Shown one piece after another: positions 43,401-52,130 of a stretch of 64,000 nucleotides of DNA; the stretch's first letter is position 1; the number at the start of each line of letters is the position of its first letter. A program made the position numbers and the translations under genes. The notes beneath the pieces were generated by a model that did no database searches, was not told where the DNA came from, and saw only the letters and a program-made list of their open reading frames with translations. The stretch comes from Marinobacterium aestuarii (GTDB lineage Bacteria > Pseudomonadota > Gammaproteobacteria > Pseudomonadales > Balneatricaceae): contig NZ_CP015839.1 of assembly GCF_001651805.1 (NCBI RefSeq), positions 496,001 through 560,000 of the forward strand, written 5' to 3'.

Positions 43401-45377
43401 GGCATTACCGCCCGGGGTGCCTGGGAGTCGGTCAAACGCCTGTTCCGCGAGCAGGGGCGTGATTGCCAGCGGGAGGACTTTAGCGTTGTCGGCATAGGCG
43501 ACATGGCCGGCGATGTGTTTGGCAATGGCATGTTGCTGTCCCGGCACATACGTCTGGTGGCCGCCTTCAATCACCGCCATATCTTTATTGATCCTGCACC
43601 CGATGCCGCAACCAGCTTTATTGAGCGCAAGCGCCTGTTCGAGCAGCGAGGCTCTGCCTGGAGCGACTACGACAGCGCGCTGATTTCGCCGGGCGGTGGT
43701 CTGTTTGAGCGCAGTGCCAAGCAAATCCGGCTAAGTCCTGAGATCCGCCAGGCGCTGGCCATCACTGATGCGCCCGATGTGATCACGCCGGCGCAGCTGA
43801 TTCGCCATATTCTGCAGGCCCCTGTGGATCTGCTCTGGAACGGGGGCATCGGTACCTACGTGAAGGCGCAGAGTGAAACCGATGCCAGCGTGGGGGACAG
43901 GGCCAACGATGCCGTGCGCATCAATGGCAGCGAGCTGCGCTGCAAGGTGGTGGCCGAGGGTGGCAATCTGGGGCTGACGCAACTTGGGCGCATCGAATAT
44001 GCCCGCGCAGGCGGCCTGATCAACACCGACGCCATCGACAATGCCGGCGGCGTTGACTGCTCGGACCACGAAGTGAACATCAAGGTACTGCTGAATCAGG
44101 CGGTGCATGAAACCGGGCTCAGGCTAGATGCGCGTAACCACTTGCTGGCGCAGCTCGATACCGCTGTCGCCCAGGGAGTGCTGGATAACAACTACCGCCA
44201 GGCGGCGTTGCTGAGCCAGGCGGTGGACGGCGCAGCGGATCTGGACAGCTATGTGCAGCTGATGCACACACTGGAGCTTGAGGGCGGCCTCGATAGGCAA
44301 CTCGAACACCTGCCCGATGCCCGCGAGCTGGCGCAGCGCGTTACGCGTCAGGAAGGTCTGTATCGGCCGGAACTTGCGGTGCTGGTGGCCTACAGCAAGC
44401 TGCACTTGTCCGGCCAGCTGCTGGCGGCGAAGCTGGCTGACAACAGCGGCTTCGGTGCCGGGCTGGCAGCTTACTTTCCCGCCCAGCTGGCGCAGCAATA
44501 CCCGCAGTTGATTCAGCAACATCCGTTGCGGCACGAAATCCTCGCAACCCAGTGTGCCGGTGAGCTGGTGAACCGCATGGGCGCCCCCTTTGCGGCCCTG
44601 CTGCAGGATGAACTGCGGGCCAGGCCGCTGGAACTGTTCTGTGCCTATAGCATTGCAAAACAGCTGCTGGGTGCAGAGTTTCTCTGGGATGCCATCGATG
44701 CCTTGGGCACAGATGTACCCTATGGCGTGCAGCGGGATTTGCTGGGCAGTATCCACGAGCAGATGGAACAGGTGTGTCGCTGGCTGCTTAGCAGCGGCGA
44801 GGCGCTGACGGATATGGCCGCAACCCTTGAGCGCCTGCAGCAAGGTCTTGAGCGCAGTTGCCGAGGTCTGCAGCAGCAGCGTCAAACCATCAAAGCCGAT
44901 GCGCTTATGGCTCAGGGTGTGCCCCGTGCCTTGGCCGAGGGCGTCGCGCGGCTTCCCATAGTGCTGGCCGGGCTGGATATCCTGCGAATGAGTTCGAATC
45001 AAGGCCTGGGGCCGGAGAGGGCGGCTAATGCCTACTTTCAGCTGGAGGAGCTACTGCAGCTGCATTGGCTGCGGGATAGCATCCGGGGGTTGCCGGCTGG
45101 CGACAGCTGGCAGCGCCAGGCGCGTGCGTCCCTCATGGCTGAGCTGAGTCAGCGGCTATCTGAACTGGGTCGTCATTGGCGGGTAGCCGAAACCACAGAT
45201 CAGCATGGTGATGCCGCGACCTGGTTCAGCGCTCTGCGTACCCGTGCGGCTACTCTGCTTGTCATGATCGAGACCTTGCAGGCAAGCCCGGCACCCAGCT
45301 TTGTTCAGCTCAGTGTGCTGCTGCAGGAACTGAAACGCCTGGCACAGCTGGAGTCAGGTGCAGTCGGTCAGGTTTGA
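40428..45377 (+). CDS. gdhB: NAD-specific glutamate dehydrogenase, large (GDH180/GdhB) type
   Basis: Giant catabolic glutamate dehydrogenase of 1649 residues (bacterial L-GDH subunits are about 1600-1650) that deaminates glutamate to 2-oxoglutarate. The long N-terminal regulatory region (ACT-like, residues about 1-700) precedes the catalytic core with [39 protein letters not shown] and [19 protein letters not shown]. The GTG at 40428 has GAGGGCGG in front; a TTG 14 codons upstream is a weaker option. Its place after hutU suggests disposal of histidine-derived glutamate, although it has its own transcription unit. Confidence 0.93.
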   Translation: [1649 protein letters not shown]

Positions 45378-45437
45378 CAGAGATAAGGCCTGGCGAGGGA
45401 TCGCTGGGCCAGCTTGAGCAATGGCTTCATCAGGCTC

Positions 45438-45479
45438 CAAAACAAACAAGGCCTCCGCAAGGAGGCCTTGTTTGTTTTG
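45438..45479. terminator. Very strong bidirectional terminator between gdhB and tctA
   Basis: A 19-bp perfect stem with a GCAA tetraloop (arms 45438-45456 and 45461-45479, core AAGGCCTCC / GGAGGCCTT), flanked by A- and T-rich arms, serving two converging genes. Confidence 0.92.
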
Positions 45480-45537
45480 TCTCTGGCGTAAGCGATAGCT
45501 TGTGCCATCAACAGATCATTAACGCCATATTGGTGGC

Positions 45538-47055
45538 TTAGTGACCTGAAATCGTATCCGCCGCTGCCTCTGCCTTGGGTTTGCTGCGCAGCTTGCGATA
45601 AATCGGGTAGCTCAGGGTGATCAGGGCGATGCTGAGCAGCACGACTGTGATCGGGCGGGTATAGAGGAAGTCATAGCTGCCGCCCTGCAGAGACAGGGCC
45701 CGCCTGAAATTGCTTTCCGCCATGGGTCCCATGATCAGTGCCAGCACGATGGGTGAGGGCGGGAAGTCACGTTTTTGCATGAAGTAGCCGGCAATACCCG
45801 CCGCCAGCATGATGCCTATATCAAACACGCTGTTGTTGATGGCGTAGGTGCCCACCACGCAGAGCGACAGAATGGTCGGTGTCAGTATCGCCTTGGGGAT
45901 GCGAATGATCTTTACCACTACTCGCAAGGATGCGAGCCCGATGGCCAGCAGTACCAGGTAGCAAAACAGCATGCCGGCAAAGACCGTAAATACCAGCTCA
46001 CCGTGTTCGGCGAAGAGCATGGGGCCGGGCTGCAGACCCTGCAGCACCAGGGCGCCAAGCATGACGGCTGTAACCGCATCGCCTGGAATGCCCAGGGTCA
46101 GCATGGGCAGCAGGGCGCCGCCGGTACAGCCATTGGAGGCGGATTCAGCGGCGGCAACGCCCTGCAACTCGCCCTTGCCGAAATTCTCCTTGTTCTTGCT
46201 GAAGCGCTTGGCCTCGTTATAGGCCACAAAGGATGCGATATCGGCGCCGGCGCCGGGTATGGAGCCGATAAAGCTGCCCAGGCCCGCCGAGCGCAGAATC
46301 GTGGGAATCAGGCCCTTAAAGGTACTCCAGCTTGGGATGATGCGACCGATGGCACTGGCGCTGGATCGCGCGGCCTGGGTTTCGGATAGCGACTTGAAGG
46401 CTTCCGATGCGGCAAAGAGGCCGATCATGATCGGAATAAAGGGCACACTCATGAGTTCGTTAAAGCCGCCGGTGAAGCGCGGATAGCCGCTCATCGGATC
46501 CAGTCCCACGGTGGCGATCAGCAGCCCGATGCCACCTGCGATCAAGCCCTTGAGCATGGAGTGGCTGGAGATACTGACGATGATGCTAAGGCCGAAAACA
46601 GCCAGTGCAAAGTTTTCTGCGGCGCTGAACTTTAACGCAAAGTCAGCCAGTAGCGGGGCCATGAATATCAGGATAAGTATGCTGATGGTGCCACCGATAA
46701 AGGACGACAGAGTCGCGGTGCCAAGGGTAACACCGGCCTTGCCCTGGCGGGTGAGCTGGTAGCCGTCCAGCGCTGTGGCGGCGGCGGCGGGCGTACCCGG
46801 GATATTCAGCAGAATCGCGGTGATGGAGCCGCCATAGATGCCACCGAAGTACACACCTGAAATCATCAGCAGTGCAGGTACCGGATCCATCCCGAAGGTA
46901 AAGGGCAGCAGTATGGCGACGCCCATGGTCGCGGTAAGGCCAGGAAGTATGCCCAGCAGTACTCCCAGGGTGACGCCAAGTACGGCGAACAGCAGTGACA
47001 TGGGCTGATCAAACAGCGCCAATACGCCGTTGATGAGCATGCTGAAATCTTGCAT
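45538..47055 (-). CDS. tctA: Tripartite tricarboxylate transporter, large membrane subunit TctA
   Basis: Inner-membrane channel subunit of 505 residues with about twelve helices. The TctA signature GILPGLTATMGVAILLPFTFGM and the second PGAGADIASFVAYNEAKRFSK and LGIPGDAVTAVMLGAL repeats are present. It works with TctB and the periplasmic TctC to import citrate-like di- or tricarboxylates or related acids using the ion gradient. It is the last gene of the tctC-tctB-tctA operon. Confidence 0.92.
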   Translation of the reverse strand: MQDFSMLINGVLALFDQPMSLLFAVLGVTLGVLLGILPGLTATMGVAILLPFTFGMDPVPALLMISGVYFGGIYGGSITAILLNIPGTPAAAATALDGYQLTRQGKAGVTLGTATLSSFIGGTISILILIFMAPLLADFALKFSAAENFALAVFGLSIIVSISSHSMLKGLIAGGIGLLIATVGLDPMSGYPRFTGGFNELMSVPFIPIMIGLFAASEAFKSLSETQAARSSASAIGRIIPSWSTFKGLIPTILRSAGLGSFIGSIPGAGADIASFVAYNEAKRFSKNKENFGKGELQGVAAAESASNGCTGGALLPMLTLGIPGDAVTAVMLGALVLQGLQPGPMLFAEHGELVFTVFAGMLFCYLVLLAIGLASLRVVVKIIRIPKAILTPTILSLCVVGTYAINNSVFDIGIMLAAGIAGYFMQKRDFPPSPIVLALIMGPMAESNFRRALSLQGGSYDFLYTRPITVVLLSIALITLSYPIYRKLRSKPKAEAAADTISGH

Positions 47056-47089
47056 TTATATTCTCCCTGTCGAGCAGGATGCAGAAGGA

Positions 47090-47599
47090 TTAATCAATTA
47101 ATTCACCTTCCGGCAAGGGAACATTCAATCCGAAGTAAAAAACAACATAGATGAGACCGGTGATGGCCATGGCCACCAGAGGTGTAATGACACGGTGGCG
47201 ATAACCGAGCAGCCATATCAGGCAGGTCATATATAAAGTGTTGGCGACAAGGAAACCGACCAGCGGTATCAGCACGAAATTCACCACTGACGCGACTATG
47301 CCGACGACGGATTTAATCTCGGTGCGAAAATCTCGCAGGGATATTTTTGCCGTTGATGCGGCGTTCTTGCTGCGCAATACAAGTACGACTAACCCCAGGC
47401 AGAGTGCGATGAGCAAAATGGCGTAGACGATGGGGAAGCGTGCGGGTCCAACATCGGTTTTTAGCAGCGATGCCGGGAAGAATGATGCGGTAAAGAGTGC
47501 AAAAGACGCCAGGGCAATGGTGATCAGCGGGATGCTGAGCTCAAGCCAGCGGCTGTGAATCTGAAAGCCAGGACTGCTTTTTTCCTGTTGGGCGCTCAT
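47090..47599 (-). CDS. tctB: Tripartite tricarboxylate transporter, small membrane subunit TctB
   Basis: Small membrane subunit of 169 residues with four predicted helices, the usual TctB size. The sequence is poorly conserved, as is normal for the family; the pattern GPARFPIVYAILLIALCLGLV near the second helix and the position between TctC and TctA genes support the assignment. It is needed with TctA for transport. Confidence 0.87.
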   Translation of the reverse strand: MSAQQEKSSPGFQIHSRWLELSIPLITIALASFALFTASFFPASLLKTDVGPARFPIVYAILLIALCLGLVVLVLRSKNAASTAKISLRDFRTEIKSVVGIVASVVNFVLIPLVGFLVANTLYMTCLIWLLGYRHRVITPLVAMAITGLIYVVFYFGLNVPLPEGELID

Positions 47600-47712
47600 G
47601 GGCGGTACCTTTAGTCTGCAGCCTGGTACGGATCTTATGCTGCCTGATTCTTATAGTATGTCGATCGGGTCTACGCCTGGGTTCGCCTGCGGCAGGCCTC
47701 AAACGTCAGATG

Positions 47713-47742
47713 CCCTGGCCCGTGCAGATGCACAGGCCAGGG
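47713..47742 (-). repeat. Intercistronic hairpin between tctC and tctB
   Basis: Stem CCCTGGCC / GGCCAGGG extended by GTGCA / TGCAC. It lacks a T-tract. Such hairpins after binding-protein genes protect the upstream message and allow an excess of TctC over the membrane subunits. Confidence 0.55.
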
Positions 47743-47757
47743 TGGATCTAGTAAAGC

Positions 47758-48726
47758 TTAGCTACCCAGCCCCAGTTTTTTCATGAGGTCTTTGAAAAAG
47801 ACGTCATCCCTGCTGATGGTTTTCTGAAACTCAGGCGCATCCAGGTAGGCATGGGTCAGGTTCATTTTGGCCAGCGCGCTCTTGAAGCCGTCATCGTTGG
47901 CGGTCTGTTTTACGGCGTCACGCAGAACCATCTGAATGTCTTCAGGTGTCTTCTTGGGAACGACGATACCGCGCCAGGTCATGATGCTCAGATCAACACC
48001 GCTTTCCTTGAGTGTCGGGATATCTTCAAAGCCGGCGATGCGCTCATCCGACATAATCGTCAGGATACGAATCTTGCCGTTTTTAACGTGGTTGGCGACT
48101 TCAGCCGGGCTCACAGTAACCGCCTCAATGTGTCCGCCGAGCAGTGCTGTAACCGCTGGGTTGGCGCCATCGTAAGGGATGTGGCTGAACTGGGTGCCGG
48201 TTTTGTCGGCGAGGGCTTCAGCTGCGAGGTGCCAAATAGCGCCTGTACCTGAGTTGCCAATGCGGATGGCGCCGGGGTTAGCCTTGGCGTGCGCAATGAA
48301 CTCGTCATAGGTCTGCCAGGGGGAATCGGCGTTAACGGAAATGGCGCTGGGTTCGGCATTGAGACGAGCGATAGGAACAAAGTCCTCGGCCTGGAAAGTG
48401 ACCATTCCAAGGTGCGGCAGCATCGCCAGTTCAACGGTACCCATGCCGATATGGTAGCCATCGGCCCGAGCACGCACTATTTCAGACAGGCCGACAGCGC
48501 CACCGCCACCGGTTTTGTTCACGACGCCCATGGCTTCGGGGAGGTACTGTTTGGCGGCATCGGCAAAAGCCCGGGTTACCAGGTCGGTGCCGCCACCGGC
48601 GGAATAGGGCACTATGACTTCAATCTGCTTGGACGGATAGCTGGCGGCGCTGGCGATCGAACCCAGTATAAAAGTGCTGGTGATAATCGCTTTGGCCAAT
48701 GTGCTGACAAGCTTGCGTGATTTCAT
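47758..48726 (-). CDS. tctC: Tripartite tricarboxylate transporter, periplasmic binding protein TctC (Bug family)
   Basis: Extracytoplasmic receptor of 322 residues. A signal peptide ending near SIASAASYP is followed by the Bug-family pattern YPSKQIEVIVPYSAGGGTDLVTRAFA, the ligand-loop NKTGGGGAVGL and YDGANPAVTALLGGHIEAV. The receptor delivers a carboxylate to TctAB; its precise ligand (citrate, tricarballylate, aromatic acids or a uronate derivative) is unknown. A degenerate TTGTATGACTT at 48951-48961 upstream loosely resembles the GntR operator found in the alginate locus. Confidence 0.9.
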   Translation of the reverse strand: MKSRKLVSTLAKAIITSTFILGSIASAASYPSKQIEVIVPYSAGGGTDLVTRAFADAAKQYLPEAMGVVNKTGGGGAVGLSEIVRARADGYHIGMGTVELAMLPHLGMVTFQAEDFVPIARLNAEPSAISVNADSPWQTYDEFIAHAKANPGAIRIGNSGTGAIWHLAAEALADKTGTQFSHIPYDGANPAVTALLGGHIEAVTVSPAEVANHVKNGKIRILTIMSDERIAGFEDIPTLKESGVDLSIMTWRGIVVPKKTPEDIQMVLRDAVKQTANDDGFKSALAKMNLTHAYLDAPEFQKTISRDDVFFKDLMKKLGLGS

Positions 48727-49303
48727 ACTAACCTCTTGTTTTTATGAAGAGCCTATAATGGCCCGGTGGCTGGCGGTTATAGCCTGCCGATGAGCCTGGC
48801 TCAGGTGTGGTGCATTGGCGAGATGTGACGGTGGTGAGCGCAGAAATAGTCTGGATTTTCGCAAAGGCTCTCGCCTGTGCTGCCCCTGTCTAGACCCGTT
48901 CCAGCTGAGGCTTCAGCTGGCCCCCGTTCTCGTTGACAGGAATAATAGTATTGTATGACTTATAAAATCAACCCATCTTGTAAGAATTTGTAAGTATTTG
49001 TCCTTTTGTGGCTCTGTTGCCAGCGTGAGTATAGTCGTCCGCAACGAATGTATATCAAGGGCTTCAGGGATGGTTGAGCGCAACATGGCTGCCGCTCGGG
49101 CGTGGCGTTGTCTGCGTCAGGGCGCAGTCCGTCAGCTAACCTTTGAGTCCGACTTGGGCGGACCAGCTGGATGGAGTTAAGGGAGGAACGAAGGGTTGAT
49201 TGGTCGGCGGTCATGTTCTGGAAGATGGCGACGCACCGCCATGGCGCCGGTGATCGCCTGGTCGCCGAGGGCACGGGTATTGCCCGTGCCTTCGGTCGGG
49301 GTG
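48727..49303. other. Spacer between tctC and purC
   Basis: A 577-base non-coding stretch. It contains the 20-bp imperfect palindrome CCAGCTGAGGCTTCAGCTGG (48901-48920), a degenerate GntR-type site (48951-48961), and a strong hairpin after purC (GGCACGGG / CCCGTGCC, 49270-49290, extended by CCGA/TCGG). The last lacks a T-tract and may stop purC transcription only weakly. No gene is supported. Confidence 0.45.
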
Positions 49304-50416
49304 TTATGCGTTTGTGTCGATCAGGTCGTACTGGTCGCGCAGGATGGCGATGATTTCCGCCTTGGGGTTTTGTGGCAGCTCAACGGGGGTGCCGGTGATT
49401 TTTTCGGCAATGGCGCGATAGGTTTCGGAGACCTGCATCAGTACTTCTTGCGGCAGAGCGTTGTCCTGTGCCAGTGCCTGGCGCTCGGCCATGCGATCCT
49501 TGTTGAGCAGAATATCGGGATCGGGAAAATGATTGAGCAGCAGTTGACGGAAGGCTTCCTTGGACTGCTCTACCACCTTGCCGGCCCGGTACGCAGCGCC
49601 GTCCCAGATGCGGGACGAGTCAGGTGTGCCGACCTCATCCATGTAAATCAGCTTCTCGGTGCCGCTGCGATCAGTGACGTAACCGAACTCGAACTTGGTA
49701 TCGACAAAGACCTGGTCCAGCTTGGCCAGGGCAGTGCTGATCACCTCAAAGCCGTCCCGCAGCAGTTCTTCGTAGCGCTCTATATCCTCGGCACTGCGGA
49801 AGTTGAAGGCCTGGTAGTGATCGCGGATATCCTTGCGGGAGACGTTCACATCGTCCGCTTCCGGAACGCCCGGGATACCCTGCAGAATTCCCTTGGTGGA
49901 CGGCGTGATCAGCAGCTCGGGCAGTGGCTGGTCTTTCTGCAGACCATCGGGCAGCTCAATGCCACAGAAGGTGCGTTCTCCCTTGGCATAGGCGCGCCAC
50001 ATCGAGCCGGTAATGTACTGGCGGCCGATTGCTTCAATCATCACCGGGCGGGCTTTCTGCACTATCCAGACAAAGGGGTGGGGGATATCCAGAATATGGC
50101 TATCGGCCAGGCCCTGCTCGCGGAACAGCTTGAACCAGTGGTTGGAGATGGCGTTAAGGGCGGCGCCCTTGCCGGGTACGCCCTGCATGCCGCCTTCGCC
50201 GTGCCAGATGCAGTCGAAGGCGGAGATGCGGTCACTGATTACCATGATGGCCAAGGGGGCGTCGGAGACAACGTCATAGCCTTTTTCTTCGATCAGGCGA
50301 CGGCTGTCCGCTTCGGTCAGCCAGTACACGGAGCGGACTTTACCGCTGTGGACAGGGCGATCGGTACGAATCGGCAGATCATTGTTCACGGCCAATACTT
50401 GGTTGGCAAGACTCAT
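49304..50416 (-). CDS. purC: Phosphoribosylaminoimidazole-succinocarboxamide synthase
   Basis: SAICAR synthetase of 370 residues, purine biosynthesis: it joins aspartate to CAIR using ATP. This is the long form of the enzyme. Motifs include SGKVRSVY (ATP loop), [36 protein letters not shown] and [13 protein letters not shown]. It stands alone, transcribed away from the tmRNA region. No other purine gene is adjacent. Confidence 0.93.
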   Translation of the reverse strand: MSLANQVLAVNNDLPIRTDRPVHSGKVRSVYWLTEADSRRLIEEKGYDVVSDAPLAIMVISDRISAFDCIWHGEGGMQGVPGKGAALNAISNHWFKLFREQGLADSHILDIPHPFVWIVQKARPVMIEAIGRQYITGSMWRAYAKGERTFCGIELPDGLQKDQPLPELLITPSTKGILQGIPGVPEADDVNVSRKDIRDHYQAFNFRSAEDIERYEELLRDGFEVISTALAKLDQVFVDTKFEFGYVTDRSGTEKLIYMDEVGTPDSSRIWDGAAYRAGKVVEQSKEAFRQLLLNHFPDPDILLNKDRMAERQALAQDNALPQEVLMQVSETYRAIAEKITGTPVELPQNPKAEIIAILRDQYDLIDTNA

Positions 50417-50894
50417 GGCAAGCTGTCCTGTGTCGAGTTGGATAGGGTTAATAGTTGCAGATACACAAGCACGTTACGAGCAAATTCAAGAGCGCGAATG
50501 TAGCAGATCTGGCCGGCCCTGACATCTTGTGCAGTGCGGTTACCCCTGGCATTGGCAGTACTGGATCGCGAAGATGACGCTGGGTGGTGATTCGGGGCTA
50601 TAAATGAAGAGATACCGTGCTGCGATTCAGCCCCGAGAATACTCGCAATAGTGCGCTGGCCGGCCCTGTCGGAATCCGCCTGTGGATGGCCGATGCGTAG
50701 AGATAGACGGTGGGTGGTGGCTAGTTTTACCAGTCGCTGGCTTTGTGTAAGAGCGAGAGTGACTTGGGAAATAAGTGTTGGTGAGAGACCATGTGGTAAG
50801 CACATTTACGCCGGAGCAATTGCAGGATGCAATAAGGCTGTGTCTTGTTGCGACACGTTTTCGACACATGCGGTATTTTGGAAGGCCCAGAATA
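50417..50894. other. Spacer between the tmRNA terminator and purC
   Basis: About 480 bases without a convincing gene. Short open frames here lack ribosome-binding sites and family resemblance. The purC promoter should lie in the part nearest 50417-50480, but I cannot define it. Confidence 0.4.
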
Positions 50895-50921
50895 GAAAAA
50901 GGCCTGAAAAATCAGGCCTTT
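50895..50921 (-). terminator. Terminator of the tmRNA gene
   Basis: Minus strand: stem GGCCTGA / TCAGGCC with a TTTT loop, followed by a T-tract, 13 bases past the tmRNA CCA end. Confidence 0.88.
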
Positions 50922-50934
50922 ATCAACGGGCATT

Positions 50935-51293
50935 TGGTGGAGGTGGCGGGTTTCGAACCCGCGTCCGCCAATCCTCTGCCTTAAGATCTACATGCTTAGG
51001 CATCTCAATTAAATTAACCCGTCGCGACCCGAGAGCCAGGGTGCTGTGGGCGAGCCTCTTTAGTTTTAACCGTTCAGCTTGAGACAAAGCATCCAGGCGA
51101 TTCTGTCTCCAATGACACCGCAAAACCTCTGAGTTACAGACACCTTAGAGAGCGGCGCTAGCGGCCTTAAGCTGCTAGAGCGTAGTTATCGTCGTTAGCA
51201 ACTATAACTGTGTAGTGACGGATTTACGAGATTCACTACAAACTCGACATGCACCCAAGGGTTCGTAATCAGCGTCGAAGCCAAGTCACCCCC
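50935..51293 (-). ncRNA. ssrA: Transfer-messenger RNA (tmRNA)
   Basis: One-piece tmRNA of 359 bases that rescues stalled ribosomes and tags incomplete proteins. The 5' end GGGGGTGACTTGGCTTCGAC and the 3' acceptor half (GCGGGTTCGAAACCCGC then CCACCTCCACCA) are canonical, with the T-arm TTCGA and encoded CCA. The tag frame GCT AAC GAC GAT AAC TAC GCT CTA GCA GCT TAA (51199-51167) encodes ANDDNYALAA. A TATACT -10 lies upstream. The gene follows smpB on the same strand, placing both trans-translation partners together. Confidence 0.97.
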
Positions 51294-51305
51294 GTAGATG
51301 CGGCC

Positions 51306-51311
51306 AGTATA
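51306..51311 (-). promoter_or_regulatory. -10 box of ssrA
   Basis: TATACT on the minus strand, 12 bases before the mature 5' end of the tmRNA. No good -35 hexamer is visible at 17 bases. Confidence 0.45.
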
Positions 51312-51421
51312 CGGTTTTTCTATCGGGAGTGGTATCTTTTTACGGGCTTGGACGGGCGGGAATGTGAAAAACGTCGATCGTTGCCGGTGCTTGTGGGCAC
51401 CGGCAGGGTCAGGCAGGTCGG

Positions 51422-51895
51422 TCAGCGGGTTGCCAGGGCGCGTTGTTTTTCGCGCTCGCCTTCTCGATCTTTCTCTGCGGCACGTTTGTCATGCAATTTC
51501 TTGCCCTTTACGAGGGCGATTTCGCATTTGACCCGGCCGCCTTTCCAGTACATGGCCAGTGCCACGCAGGTATGGCCCTTGGCTTGGGTTTCTACTGTCA
51601 GCTTGTCGATCTGGCGACGGTGCAGCAGCAGTTTGCGATCGCGCCTGGGGTCTGCGACCACATGGGTGCAGGCGCTGAGCAGTGGTGTGAAGTGAGCGCC
51701 CACGAGCCATGCCTCATCGTTCTTGAGGATGACGTAGGAGTCGACCAGTTGAGCGCGGCCCTCGCGCAAGCTCTTGACTTCCCAACCGGTGAGGGCGACA
51801 CCTGCTTCGAATTTTTCTTCGATGCTGTATTCGTGCCGTGCCTTCTTGTTGAGACAGATTGTCGAGCTGGTGTTCTTGGATTTCTTGGTTGCCAT
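51422..51895 (-). CDS. smpB: SsrA-binding protein SmpB
   Basis: RNA-binding partner of tmRNA, 157 residues, which positions it in the ribosomal A site during trans-translation. Family motifs are [49 protein letters not shown] and the basic C-terminal tail [20 protein letters not shown] that reads the empty mRNA channel. It lies 128 bases upstream of ssrA on the same strand. Confidence 0.95.
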   Translation of the reverse strand: MATKKSKNTSSTICLNKKARHEYSIEEKFEAGVALTGWEVKSLREGRAQLVDSYVILKNDEAWLVGAHFTPLLSACTHVVADPRRDRKLLLHRRQIDKLTVETQAKGHTCVALAMYWKGGRVKCEIALVKGKKLHDKRAAEKDREGEREKQRALATR

Positions 51896-52130
51896 GGTGG
51901 GCGATTATATCGATGCGCTGTCGGGCTGGAAAGCAAGACGTTGTGTTTCGCGGTCGCTGAATGCAAAAAAACAGCCACGGTGGGGTAAAACGGTTGCCTG
52001 AATCCGGCAAAATAGGAAGAATGCCCCGTTTTGCGTTGCGAAGTTAGCGTGCAGACAGTGCTCCGGTGCTTCATTTATAGGCAGCAGCATTCGCAGGCAG
52101 CGCGGTTTGATAGCTTTTATAGAGGCAAGT

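Noticed and set aside
48901-48920. Palindrome CCAGCTGAGGCTTCAGCTGG as a transporter operator or terminator
   Set aside because: No T-tract, no second copy in the window and no promoter overlap that I can define; mentioned only as part of the spacer.
50417-50805. Open frames between purC and ssrA as small genes
   Set aside because: No ribosome-binding site, no domain, low-complexity composition; better left as a spacer.
50935-51293. tmRNA 3' end as an integration site of a genomic island
   Set aside because: No integrase, direct repeat of the tmRNA end or atypical gene block follows; purC lies directly beyond.
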